Shown: positions 1-9,949 of the stretch, piece by piece
Layout of the letters: every line of letters begins with the position of its first letter
How positions within the stretch are numbered: the first letter of the stretch is position 1
Source: Aradus depressus
Taxonomy: Eukaryota > Arthropoda > Insecta > Hemiptera > Aradidae
Reading direction: 5' to 3'
DNA: 64,000 bases
NCBI GenBank assembly: GCA_963662175.1
Contig: OY759224.1
Span: forward strand, 28,839,489 to 28,903,488
Position numbers and translations under genes: made by a program
Notes under the pieces: model-generated
What the model saw: only the letters and a program-made list of their open reading frames with translations
Told to the model about the DNA's origin: nothing
Databases searched by the model: none

Positions 1-304
1 AAAGAAAATTTTATTTATTTTCTGTCTAAATATATGGCCGCCCTGGGACTACTTGTGAGACTCTTTTCGGGAGCATTGTTCCAAGGTGTCAGAGGGGGAG
101 GTTCTGTACAATGATCGGGACGTGACGGCCAAGCTCCAAACATCTTTTTCTTTTTTCTTTATTTTTTTTTTTTCAGTTATTTCTTTACTTCTTTTTTATT
201 CTGTTTTTCATATTTTTTTCTTTTTCTTTGGCACCCTGAAATGGACAGAGCTAGAAATGATCGGGCTCTGTACTATCCCCACTCGGTATATCGATGGTGT
301 TGAG
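1..304. other. No gene seen; pyrimidine-rich unique sequence
   Basis: I see no gene or recognised repeat here. T-rich tracts around 130-235 keep a 78-codon frame open, but its product is a low-complexity Phe-rich string, as expected from T runs rather than a protein. Confidence 0.5.
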
Positions 305-529
305 CGAAAAGGGCCAATCTAATTTTTTTCATTCGGACCTATCTGATTTCCCCCTGTCAAGGTCATCAGTTGATTTGGGCCTATCTGCAAGGGCCAAACT
401 GAAATTATCCAAAACCTTGAAATGAAAAAGGGCCAAAGTGTTTGGTGTTTGGGGCCAAACTGCATTTTTTTTAGTTGGTTTTTGTTTAGTTTTAGAAACA
501 TTCTGCAAGTTGCAGATTGGCCCTTTTCG
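305..529. repeat. Short inverted-repeat element, MITE-like
   Basis: A 16-bp sequence, CGAAAAGGGCCAATCT at 305-320, recurs as a perfect reverse complement at 514-529. The interior repeats the word GGGCCAA in several places. The arrangement resembles a small terminal-inverted-repeat element, but I see no target duplication, so mobility is inferred. Confidence 0.45.
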
Positions 530-685
530 ACATCTGTACTCAAGTAAGTTTTCTCTCTTCAGCGCTAAACTATTTTCTACTTCGGTCAATTTGTATGAAA
601 ATGTTGGATGTTTAAAGACTGATAGAGTCGACAGTATCTTTACAATGATTGATGTCGAGGTTCTGTCAAATAAATAGAAAAAAGT

Positions 686-1160
686 CGTCGGTGAATATAA
701 ATTAATTAATTTTTCGCTACCCCTTCAAAACTAGGAGACCGTTTGCGCTAATATTCAAAAGTTCACTTACCTTATGGACTCGTAAATCCTCATACTATAT
801 TTTGTATAGATATATTCATTACATTGGCAGTTATTCGAGTTTATGAGTTAAGCCTCACCCCTAATCCCCTTGACCGATTTAGCTAAAAATCTATAGGGGA
901 TGTCCTTATGAAGTTGGGGTCGCACATATAAAATTTTGTGTCGATTCATTCATTCTAACGGCAGTTATTAGAGTTTTTATGTTGAGTGTGGTTCCATTCA
1001 GCTGAAAATCAATAATTATCTTCTTTATGAGGAGATACACAATTTTTTAAATCAGGCGGTCGGAAATCATGAAATTCCGGTGTAAATTCGACATCGAATT
1101 TTTGACAGAATACATAACTTCCTCAATACTGGGTGGGCAAGTAAAAAAGTATAGAAGCCA
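686..1160 (-). repeat. R repeat copy
   Basis: This copy is in minus orientation. It begins next to an A-run with the R end GTCGTCGGTGAAT and runs through two modules that mention a spaced TCGATACATTCATT-like word. It ends near CATAACTTCCTC, matching the R terminus seen in many other copies. It holds no coding frame. Confidence 0.7.
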
Positions 1161-1441
1161 CGTTTTGAGGATGTTTTTAGGATTGACCCCATTATCGTGT
1201 TGAAACACTAAAATGCAGGCTCCCCCACATTCACTTTATATCAATTTTTTCGTAAATAGAGCAGAAAATTGAGGATTTCATAACATGGATGAACTGGAAA
1301 CTGTTCAAAATGAATTTTTCAGAGTACGATTGCGTCAAAAATACACTACAAGAGAGAGGACGTTCTATGGATGGCAAATAATATTATTAAAACGTATAAC
1401 TTTAAAGTTTAACTTCGTTAGAAACCTACTAGAAATATAGA
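1161..1441. other. No feature recognised
   Basis: This is A+T-rich sequence between an R copy and a SINE. I see no shared repeat words and no coding signal. Confidence 0.4.
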
Positions 1442-1454
1442 TATAATTAAAATT

Positions 1455-1766
1455 GAGGGCGCCGGTAGCTCAGTGGTATGCGTGCTTGCCTTCTGAGCTC
1501 AAGAACGTTTATTTTATCTTGGAGGTAAAATAAACTTAAGCACGCCCTCCTTCGGATAGGACGTTAAGCGATGATCCCGAGCCTGTACGATGTCAGGTAC
1601 TCGTTAAAGACTCCCAACCTAGGTGAATAAAAATTTAGGGTAGGTAACATTTTAGACTCCCACAGTAGAGTCGGGCTCATGTCCATTAGAGTGACGAAAG
1701 AGCGCTCTGGTAGTAGGCGATATGACTTACGTAGTTAAAGCCCGGGCATGAGTCATAATAACTAAC
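1455..1766 (+). mobile_element. tRNA-derived SINE, box B deleted
   Basis: The copy starts GAGGGCGCCGGTAGCTCAG, with box A intact, then jumps from the anticodon-arm region straight to the TTTATTTTATC hairpin, so the box B block is missing. It ends CATGAGTCATAATAACTAAC. A perfect 13-bp TSD, TATAATTAAAATT, flanks it at 1442-1454 and 1767-1779, proving insertion by retrotransposition. Without box B this copy should not support pol III transcription. Confidence 0.9.
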
Positions 1767-1779
1767 TATAATTAAAATT

Positions 1780-2368
1780 TCGTCGGTTAAACGGGCAATG
1801 TACTTCCCCAGCACGAATTAGATTTTCGGTGTTTTTGGGCTAAAAATATTTAGATCTAAATTTTCTTCGTATTCGTAGAAAATTATTATCCTCGGAAGTA
1901 TTTCCACAGAAGAATTCGCCATAGCAGTCTGGCCTTTTTATTCAGATCATTCTAACGAGAGTTGCAACTGACCAGGATTTTCATTTCGTTCGGTTCTGGT
2001 TGTTAGCAGCTAAAAGCAGGGGAAAGTGACCGAACAGGATGCAACATTGAATACACTGTTAAATTATTGTGAGAATCTTTTGATAAAATGGGTATTTTTA
2101 AATGCTAACAGATTGAAAGGAGTATTGTGAAGAATTGTTGGTTGGACTCTTGTTGTGTAAGATGTATTCTCAATACGAACAAGGGAGTCTTGAAGACACG
2201 TACCTTACCGTTACAGACGTGAGCATGACTCCACGATATGGTCAGACCTTTAGAGAAAAAAAAAAAAAGAAAAAAGAAATATTCCCTAGATGTGTGATAG
2301 TATGTAGGTAGAGTCATAACCTGCGTAACCTATCTATCACAATCAATGTGCTTCTCCAGCAGGAATTA

Positions 2369-2371
<3 letters not shown>
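1780..2371. other. Mostly unannotated; two short R pieces
   Basis: R-end words occur at about 1780-1830 (a GTCGG start followed by TGTACTTCCCCAGCACGAA) and about 2325-2371 (TGTGCTTCTCCAGCAGGAA). The rest, including an A-rich 70-codon frame on the minus strand, shows nothing recognisable. Confidence 0.45.

Positions 2372-2456
<85 letters not shown>
2372..2456. repeat. AT dinucleotide microsatellite
   Basis: About 42 uninterrupted AT units. The length is likely polymorphic and may be imprecise in the assembly. Confidence 0.95.
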
Positions 2457-2459
<3 letters not shown>

Positions 2460-3690
2460 GATGTATTTTATACACACATTAAATTATTAATATTAAAAAA
2501 AAATTAATTATATTTATTTTTATATAAAAAGCAATTTTCTTTTAAAACAAATGAGTAAATAACAAAACACGGCCATCAGCTGTTTTTTTAGTGTGTGTTT
2601 AGGCTTAAGTTGTAATGAACTAAATAGAAGTGAATTGACGGTGAAATTGATCCAAAAAAGAAGGTACTGTTGTTTGTTTATATGTACAGGATATATGCCC
2701 AGAAATATATAAATTTATTTTTAAAAAATGGCCAAAATATAAAACAAAAAATATTGAATTAGTTTTAAGAATTTAGTTTTTAAGATTTTTCTTTTGATAT
2801 TAGTTTGTTTCAATGTTTAGTTTTTTAATTTTAATAATGTAGATTTAAGAAAATAAATCCAATATTTGTTCTCGTAAATTGTGTTCTATTAATTTTCCCT
2901 GTTGGCCCAGTAAAATTATTTGAAAACCTTTGGATTAGATTTAATATTATTTAAAATTATTAAAAATGGCATCTCTTTAGAAATCCAAGTGAAAAGTTTG
3001 TAAATTGCATTTTTTTTAATACGTGCACTTTCTTAAAAATTGCACGTCTTGAACTTTTGATACTTTTTTAGGGCCCCTTTTCGAAAAACTACTGTAGAAA
3101 TCAAAATTTAGTAGAAGAAAAGAGATGTAATTTCTACAGGAAATGCGGTAATTGTTTATTTAATTATTTATTATTTTTGTTTTAATTATTATTATATTGT
3201 TTATTTAATTATTATTTATTATAGGTTAGGTTAGGTTTTATGACTCATGCCCGGGCTTTAACTACGAGGTCATATCACCTACTACCAGAGCGCTCTTTCG
3301 TCACTCTGGTGGACATGAGCCCGACTCTACTGTGGGAGTCCTAAATTTTGCCTACCCTAAATTTGTATTCACCTAGGGTAGGGGTCTTTAACGAGTACCT
3401 GACATCGTACAGGCTCGGGACCATCGCTTAACGTCCCATCCGAAGGACGGCGTGCTTAAGTTTATTTTACCTCCCAGATAAAATAAACTAAGGGCCTCGG
3501 TCGGGTTCTGAACCAACGTTCTTGAGCTCAGAAGTCAAGCACGCATACCACTGAGCTACCGGCACCCTCCAATATTTATTATATATATATTTTTTTTAAC
3601 AGATTGTCTGAGAGCAACCGGCTAGCATAAAATAACATCAGTCAGAGATCAGACTACATTTTTATTATACAACCTGTGAAATTAATCTAT
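2457..3690 (+). repeat. P repeat copy (Penelope-like), split by a SINE
   Basis: It shares ordered blocks with copies at 11.56, 31.1, 54.5 and 57.9 kb: a CAGCTGTTTT block near 2578, a TTTTCCCTGT block near 2895, a GCACGTCTTGAAC block near 3043 and AGGGCCC near 3070. The tail, 3600-3690, carries the CCGGCTAGCATAAAAT and CAACCTGTGAAAT words. In better copies this tail contains a hammerhead-like core, but here the core is damaged (GTCTGAGAGCAACCGG). A minus-strand SINE interrupts it. No protein is encoded. Confidence 0.7.
3224..3572 (-). mobile_element. tRNA-derived SINE, near full length
   Basis: The minus-strand copy reads from a CCTAACCT tail at 3224 to the box A region and the GAGGGTGCCGG start near 3570. 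The 11-bp sequence TATTTATTATA flanks it at 3213-3223 and 3573-3583 as a TSD. It inserted into an older P repeat. The box B region is slightly mutated. Confidence 0.92.
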
Positions 3691-4130
3691 GTACGTCTGT
3701 CTGTATGCTGTACAGGTCATTGTGTCATATTGTCCACGAGCTCAGAAGGGGGCAGAAGAATGAAAACCAGGAGACCATGACGAGACAACATATTCAAAGA
3801 AGGTTGTATTTTCACTTTGAACCGACAAACCTCATTGTGAAGAATATATGCATGAAGCGTGACAGGACGGGACAGACGGTCCGAGGATGATCCTGGAGTA
3901 GACTCACTTTCTTCAAAGTGGGCTTCTGTAGCCACGGGGGGTCTGAACGGGACCAGGATCTGGGTCGTCATTTGAATATGTAGCGGATAACAAGCATGCA
4001 AAAAAAAAAAAATAACATAGCGCAGGGCGACAAATGCGAGAAAATTGAACAACTGTAAGAGACAAAAAAAAATTACAATTGTACTTTTTTTTTTTTTAAG
4101 CAAACCAGTAGTAAAGTATAAAATAGCCAG
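3691..4130. other. No feature recognised
   Basis: A 128-codon minus frame spans 3717-4103. Its product is hydrophobic at the start because of T runs and resembles nothing I know. There is no repeat-family match. Confidence 0.35.
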
Positions 4131-4149
4131 GATATAGAAGACCCTCCGC

Positions 4150-4347
4150 CGTTCCGAGCCTGTATGATGTCAGCTACTCGTTAAAGACTCCTGACCTAGG
4201 TGAATTAAAATTTAGAGTAGGCAAAATTTAGGACTCCCATAGTAGAGTCGGGCACATGTCCACTAAAGTGACGAAAGAGCGCTCTGGTAGTAGGCGATAT
4301 GAACGAGTAGTTAAAGCCCGGGCATGAGTCATAATAACTAACTAAAA
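4150..4347 (+). mobile_element. SINE, 5'-truncated
   Basis: Only the 3' half is present, from CCGAGCCTGTATGATG through the AAAGAGCGCTCTGGTAGTAG block to GAGTCATAATAACTAAC. The tRNA part is missing. Confidence 0.85.
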
Positions 4348-4524
4348 ATAATACTACTTAGTAATAATTAAACAACCATAAGTAGAATCTAAGTACATTG
4401 TACAACTAGTGTGAATATCGCACGATTTTTTCTTTTTTTAGTTTTTTGTATAATGTACGATTATTGTGGGCGGGAAACAATACTCTTGCCCCCACAGCCC
4501 CCATGGAATCTATGCCTATGACTG

Positions 4525-4870
4525 GATAAAAATCGATAGTTGACTGACAAAATGGCTTCTGAATCCTCACACTAAACTTTGTGTCGATAGATTTTCCAAT
4601 TATTAGCGTTTTTAATTCGAGCCCTCCTCCTCAAGGAGCGCCGTCAGAAGTGCGGGTTCGAAACCCGGCCGAGGTCCTTAAGTTTTCTCCACTGTAGAGT
4701 GGGGCTCATGACCACATGAGTGTCGAAAGAGTTCTGGTAGTAGGCGATATGACCTTGTAGTTAAAGGGCATGAGTCATAATAACTAACTATATTTCAAGC
4801 CCTTTCAAATGACACCTCGATCATCAAAATCGAACCAGTAATTTAGGAGGTTAGGCGTACAAAATATATA
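4525..4870 (-). repeat. R repeat fragment, split by a SINE
   Basis: R words such as GAATCCTCACACTAAA and TTTGTGTCGATA occur on the left (4540-4634), and a degraded module lies on the right (4793-4870). The SINE at 4635-4792 sits between them. Confidence 0.55.
4635..4792 (+). mobile_element. SINE, internally deleted
   Basis: It retains GGTTCGAAACCCGGCCGAGG (box B) and the 3' block with GGTAGTAGGCGATATGACC, but it lacks most of the middle and the box A end. Confidence 0.75.
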
Positions 4871-4894
4871 TATAGGTTTGTTACATCTCAACTT

Positions 4895-5162
4895 ATAGTT
4901 ATAGTGACTCAAGCCCGGGCTTTCACTACGAGGTCATATTGCCTACTACCAGAACTCTTTCGACACTCTGGTGGACATGAGCCCGACTCTACAGTGGGAG
5001 TTCTAAATTTTGTCTGCCTAGGTTTATTCACCAACATTGTACAGGCTCGGGACCATCGTTTAACGTCCCATCCAAAAACGGTAAACCTTTGGGCCTCGGC
5101 GGGGTTTTGAACCCGAGATCTTGAGCTTAGTATGCAAGCACGCTATCCCTGAGCCGGCCACC
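4895..5162 (-). mobile_element. tRNA-derived SINE, diverged
   Basis: A minus-strand copy with GACTCAAGCCCGGGC at its 3' end and box B-like GGGTTTTGAACCCG at 5101. The centre has deletions, including the TTTATTTTA hairpin. Confidence 0.8.
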
Positions 5163-5714
5163 TGACGACTAATAAAAGGTCATGAACGCAAAACCTTTGC
5201 ACTGCAGAAATTGCTTACATGCAGTAAAAAATAGAGAATGTTCATCGCACTTAATTCATCATGTCTGACCTATAGCTATGAAAAAAAAATAGCATTTCGC
5301 TATTTCGCGCTCTAGGTCGTGCTAATGTAAATAAGCGATGTCTAACGTGTTAATGAATGTGTGAAAGGTACATTGCTCCTTGGTGGCGCACCTCATCAGG
5401 AACTGTCAGTTGATGGATGACCACCAAAGGTAGTTCTCACACCATGATATGTCTTAATCATTTCGTCTCGTTAGTTTTACAGCCATGTTAAGGTCAAACA
5501 TCTGAACCATCTTCCAAGAGCAGACTCATCCGGTATAATTGAACTATGTTCAAATAGATGCGTTCTACACCGAACGGTTATACCTGGACGTATTATGGTC
5601 CAGAACTAGCCATGGCGAACAATGTTCTCCAAGAAGTAAAGAATTCGCTACACCTTAGAGTTAATCAAGAGCGTGCGGAGAAGACATTCTTCTTGAAACT
5701 GCACAGTTTATAAT
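5163..5714. other. No gene recognised
   Basis: No coding frame or family signature. A segment near 5610-5650 (words about TGTTCTCCAAGAAGTAAA) recurs inverted near 20770-20810, so part of this is another diverged repeat. Confidence 0.4.
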
Positions 5715-6426
5715 TAAAAAAAAAATTGTCGGTGTGTCACCAGCAATGTACTTGCCCAGAACAATTATATTAAGAGTTTGCTCTCTCTCAATAACCGCGC
5801 TAATAATTAATAGTTGACTTACATAGGTAGGGATCTATCGATACAAGTAAATACAAGTAAAGTATCGATACTTGTATCCAAGTATTTTTGGTATCGATAC
5901 TTTTCTTTCGTTCCAATTAGGTATCGAAAAGATATTAGTTGTATCGATTCAAAGTACTCGTTTCAAATTTCAACAATTAAAAAAAATTATATAAATTTTT
6001 CAATTTGTCAAAATCATTCACCGTTTAATTTCCAACAATTTTCTTTTATTTGTTGTTGCAGTAAAATACTGAACTCAAATTCCGGTCCACGGACAAATGA
6101 TACTCGTATATATCGATGGTGATAACCTCATGTGTGATGTGATCACGCAGTCTGCATGATGCGTCCTTATTTCTTACCTTATTTACATCAAATGGTTTAT
6201 CGTTTATGAAGGTATACGTTTGTTTAATTTTGAAGAGAACCATGAACATGATTACGATTTCATTTTTTAATTTTATTTTTACATTCCATTTTGTCAATTA
6301 CATATTATAATGCCGCGTCCTACGGCGAAAGTGTGGATTTATTACACTAAGAACGTTTCGATCTGAGCGACTTGCAAAAAGTGTTTTGAAATAGTGAAAT
6401 ATTGTCGAAATACGAATAGTTTCCAG

Positions 6427-7141
6427 CAGGCCCGTGCGCAGAAATCAATTAAGGGGGGGTTTTGAAATAAAAGTTTTTTTTCAATAATATGTAAAAACAC
6501 ACAAACTGTTATTTTATTTTTTAAAGACGTTTGCATGTAAAAACTTCATATTTATTTCTCATTACTTAACAGATTAATTCTTCGAGGTAACGAAAAAAAT
6601 TCTTCCTAGCTCCCAGAGGCTAAGCCGTTGAGCCGATCTTCAGACATTGTCGATCTAATGTACGTTTTCAGACGACGCAATGTTGAAAAGGAGCGTTCAT
6701 TTTTCGCTGTCGTCACGGGTAAAATGGCCATAATGCGAAGCATTTGGTGTACGTTCGGGAACGCGTCTGCATTGCATGTAAAAAAACGTTCAAACAAATA
6801 AACGTTAGAAATAACGTTTAAATCGAGTCAAAGTCGAGCAAACAACAAGGAAAAAAATGCACTTTCCTCATGTCATTGTCATATGAAGATTGACGATGAT
6901 ACAGCGACAATTGACGATCACCCACAATCGATAGAGGTCGATAGCGCGGAAATTGAAATGAAAAGTGTTTTATACTTTTCCAATCCAGTAAATTTAAGAA
7001 TCCAAAATATAACTTTTGAAAATACATGAAATTTTCGTGGAAAAAAACTTTAATGATGATAGTCATAAAGTACAAGAGAGTCCTAATGGGGGGGGGTTCG
7101 AACCCCCAAACCCCCCCCCCCCCCCCTTGCGCACGGGCCTG
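6427..7141 (-). mobile_element. hAT-2 deletion derivative nested in hAT-1
   Basis: The terminal inverted repeats read CAGGCCCGTGCGCA on the left and its reverse complement at 7129-7141 on the right. A perfect 8-bp TSD, GTTTCCAG, lies at 6419-6426 and 7142-7149. Sub-terminal G and C runs (6452-6458 and 7111-7126) are part of the ends. The 715-bp element keeps only the C-terminal piece of a transposase. Confidence 0.93.
6606..6797 (-). pseudogene. hAT transposase C-terminal dimerisation fragment
   Basis: The 63-residue minus-strand frame contains FPNVHQMLRIMAILPVTTA followed by NERSFSTLRRLKTYIRSTM, and DRLNGLA. This is the hallmark of the hAT C-terminal dimerisation domain, in the ZMYM1-like subgroup. 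In intact hAT transposases it lies at the very end of a protein of 500-800 residues. Here nothing upstream (higher coordinates) encodes the DNA-binding or catalytic parts. It is the surviving tail of a deleted transposase inside hAT-2. It could conceivably still be translated, but there is no reason to think so. Confidence 0.88.
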
Positions 7142-7965
7142 GTTTCCAGTAGTTTTATATCCTTAGTAAAAATAAATTGTACATTTATTGTATAAGGCTT
7201 TTTATTTTTTTATTATTATTTTTTACTATTAGTCTCCAATAGTTTTATATAGTTTATTTTATAAGGTTTTTTTATTACATTCAGTATGTTTTTAATAATA
7301 TAATGTTATCTTATTCGATTTGATTTATTTGTTTCTTATGCCCACTACAATATCTCAATTACCTATATCTTTCAAATTGTATTATGTTTTTTTATTATTA
7401 TTATATAGGTATATATATATATATTAGACATGGTTTAAAATTAATTATAACGAAGTACTCGATGCAATACGATTTTTATTTAAATTTATATAGATTTATA
7501 GATTTTTACAAATTAAATATAACGAACTACTCGATTCAATCGATACGAGTAGGTATTGATACTTTTTATTCGATACTTGAGTAGTATCGAAAGTTTTATT
7601 AGATATGAGTAAAAGTATCGATACTTAGTGGTATCGATAGAACTCTACACATAGGTGCATACTAAATGTTGAGTCGATAAATTCATCACATAGGCAGTTA
7701 TTAGAATTTTTTGTGTTGAGCCTCCCACCTAATACCCTACTTCCATTTGATCGATTTAGCTGAAAAACAATAGGTGTCGTCCTTAGAGGGTTCTGGATTC
7801 ACATATAAAATGTCGTATCTATACCTTCACTCTATCTGGAGTTATTGTGTTCACAGATAATTTTTTTTTTTTTTTTTATGAGGTCGGAAAACATGAAATT
7901 TCGTTGAAAACTCCACATCGATCGATTACATAACTTCGCCTATACTCCGTCTAGCTGAGGAAGCC

Positions 7966-8289
7966 GATACATACTCAATGGAAGTGTATTTTTAAGAGCT
8001 GAACCTGTTATTTTGTTATTTGAGAAGAAAGTTAACTCTACAAGTTTATTTATTTAGTTGAAAGCATTGCTTAACCATACAAATAAATTTATATTCTCCA
8101 TTTTTCAATGGAACTTAAATATAAAATCAAAAGATGCAAATTTATATGTTGTAGTAACTACAATCAAGTGTTTTATTATATGCTTAAACGTGTTATATAA
8201 TAATAATAATATATAATTTATTTATATTCAAATAACATGGTAATTGGATACGTCATTAAATGTTCTATATCAACCGATATTAAATCTTA
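7966..8289. other. No gene; A+T-rich sequence
   Basis: AT-rich sequence with TAATAATAATA and the word GGTAATTGGATACGTCA, which has relatives near 12370 and 31965, suggesting another old repeat. No coding signal. Confidence 0.4.
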
Positions 8290-8393
8290 GAATATAAATA
8301 ATATAAAGATGGCTGATGTGGTGAGAAGTGATTATTTCACAGGTTGTCAAATAATATGTAGTCTGACCTCTCACACATTTTTTATTTGTATTA

Positions 8394-8429
8394 GCTAGCC
8401 GGCTTTCAAGGTTGCCCCCATCATCAGGC
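8394..8429 (-). ncRNA. Hammerhead-ribozyme-like motif (P family, left arm)
   Basis: Read on the minus strand: CTGATGAT, a GGGGGCAACCTT hairpin region, GAA, then the palindrome AGCCGGCT and A. The core CUGANGA and GAA are present. Stem II is weakened and stem I has only two pairs, so this copy is probably inactive. Confidence 0.5.
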
Positions 8430-8502
8430 AGTATGATAAAATAAAAATTGTTGAAATTTGAATGAAAATGTAATAAATAATAATAAAATTTAAAATTGTT
8501 TA

Positions 8503-8808
8503 GTTAGGTTAGGTTTTATGACTCATGCCCGGACTTTAACTACGAAGTCATATCGCCTACTACCAGAGCGCTCTTTCGTCTCTGGTGGACATGAGCCCGA
8601 CTCTACTATGGGAGTCCTAAATTTTGCCTACCCTAAATTTTTATTCACCTAGGTTAGGGGTCTTTAACGAGTACCTGACATCGTACAGGCTCGGGACCAT
8701 AGCTTAACGTCCCGTCCGAAGGATGGCGTGCTTAAGATTATCTGGGAGGTAAAATAAACTAAGGGCCTCGGTCGGGTTTCGAATCCACGTTCTTGAGCAC
8801 AGAAGTCT
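8503..8808 (-). mobile_element. SINE, 5'-truncated, inside P foldback
   Basis: A minus-strand copy from the CCTAACCTAAC tail to box B (GTCGGGTTTCGAATCC). It stops within the anticodon arm, so box A is lost. An 11-bp TSD, AAAATTGTTTA, lies at 8492-8502 and 8809-8819. A truncated copy with a TSD means truncation happened at integration. Confidence 0.93.
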
Positions 8809-9008
8809 AAAATTGTTTATAATAAAAATAAATAAATAAAACCATCTAAAAACTTTAACAATTTAATGTTTCATTGACGGGGACAGGAATAACTTATCTG
8901 AAGAAATTTTTAATTGTTAAAGTTTTTAGATGGTTTTATTTAAATTTTATTTACTAAAACATGTTAATTTTCATTCAAATTTCAAAAATTTTTATTTTAT
9001 CAGACTGC

Positions 9009-9040
9009 CTGATGATGAGGGCAACCTCGAAAGCCGGATA
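9009..9040 (+). ncRNA. Hammerhead-ribozyme-like motif (P family, right arm)
   Basis: CTGATGAT is followed by a perfect GAGG-GCAA-CCTC stem-loop with a GNRA loop, then GAA and AGCCGGAT. In sister copies the last block is the perfect palindrome AGCCGGCT followed by A, the expected stem III of a dimeric type I hammerhead with a UA cleavage site. One extra U follows CUGAUGA, unlike the canonical core. Confidence 0.6.
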
Positions 9041-9214
9041 GTTAATACAAATAAAAAATGTGTAAGAGGTCAGACTAACTCTTATTTTACAACCTGTGCA
9101 GTTAGAATATAAAACACCTTTGAGATGAATTTTAATAATTAGAAACATAAATAATAAAATAAATTAATAGAAAATTCCTAATATTAATAAATACAATAGA
9201 TACTATTTTTATGA

Positions 9215-9445
9215 AATTTTTAGTTGGGCTTTAGGAAGTATAGAGGAATTTATGTGATCGGTTTGAAATTCACTGGATTTTCATGTTTTCCGAATCCTTG
9301 AACACGAAAACTCCCGATAGAATGAACTATCGACATGTAATTTTTTAGGTGTGACCTGAACCCTATAAGGACAATGCCTATCGAGTTCCAGCCAAATCGG
9401 TCAAAGAGAAGGGGGGATTTGGAGTCAAAACCCAATAAAGACATT
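9215..9445 (+). repeat. R repeat copy, partial
   Basis: Plus orientation: TATGTGATCGGTTTGAAATTC, ACTCCCGATAGAATGAA, then CCAGCCAAATCGGTCAAAG. It ends within the second module. The sequence to about 9535 is a degraded continuation. Confidence 0.7.
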
Positions 9446-9539
9446 GATATACATAAATAATTCGTTCTGAGGAAGGACATAGCCGTTGATACACCGAGGC
9501 CTTTTTTTATATACAAAAGTGCAGGTATGTAGCCGTTAT

Positions 9540-9945
9540 ATCTTGTTAGGTCAGTACTGCTACAACGAGTTGATGAGATAGTCTAAGGTTTTGACCCCAT
9601 GAAGAATCGATGGGTCACACACTCCTAGACTCGTAGAGAAAGGGCAGAAGATCGTGAGCTAGGACGATCCTCTCTCAGACACCTTCTTAAGAGAGAAGAC
9701 CCCGGTAGAAGGAGGAAACGTGCTCGTCCCGAAGTACCGTTAAAGAGACACAACCCATGGGCAGACCACGACTTGGTTACAAAGCTTCCAAGACCGGTAC
9801 CTATTAGAAGAAGTCACATCTTCTGATTGTACTCCATTTGGAGGAATGGCTGCCGTTTTTGCCACTGTTTTGTCCTTCTTTCAAGGCGTACCGTACCAAA
9901 CCTTTCAGGAGCGTGGTCATGAGTTTCAAGAGGAAACCAGCAATA
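9540..9945. other. No feature recognised
   Basis: More GC-rich than its surroundings, with purine-rich AGAGAGAAGACC-type words and no long frame. I match it to no repeat in the window. Confidence 0.4.
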
Positions 9946-9949
9946 AAAA

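Larger units (their letters stand above)
5828..7647. mobile_element. hAT-1 element, non-autonomous, carrying hAT-2
   Basis: The ends are inverted: TAGGGATCTATCGATAC at 5828 and, at the right end, the reverse complement of TAGAGTTCTATCGATAC, each followed by more TATCGATAC words. It is flanked by 8-bp repeats TACATAGG (5820-5827) and CACATAGG (7648-7655), a 7/8 match and the TSD length of the hAT superfamily. Minus the inserted hAT-2, about 1.1 kb remains with no recognisable transposase. Confidence 0.85.
5715..7965 (-). repeat. R repeat copy split by nested hAT elements
   Basis: The left part, 5715-5827, has the GTCGGTGTGTCACC end and runs to the word GACTTACATAGG. The right part resumes at 7656 in register (GCATACTAAATG, then TCGATAAATTCATCAC) and ends near 7965 at TAACTTCGCC...GTCTAGCTGAGGAAG. 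Removing 5828-7647 and one TSD restores a normal R copy, so the R copy is the oldest layer here. Confidence 0.8.
8290..9130. repeat. P repeat foldback pair
   Basis: A minus-oriented P end (about 8290-8870) faces a plus-oriented one (about 8905-9130). The inner arms AAACTTTAACAATT (8851) and AATTGTTAAAGTTT (8915) are reverse complements. Each arm continues outward to a hammerhead-like core, the GGTCAGACT word and a CAACCTGTG word. A SINE interrupts the left arm. An inverted terminal arrangement is known for Penelope-like retroelements. Confidence 0.75.

Noticed and set aside
3224..3240. Interstitial telomere repeat (TTAGG)
   Set aside because: Only two to three units occur, always as SINE tails, so they are not telomeric DNA.
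3717..4103. 128-codon minus-strand frame
   Set aside because: No recognisable domain. The hydrophobic start comes from A/T runs, and no repeat or gene signature supports it.
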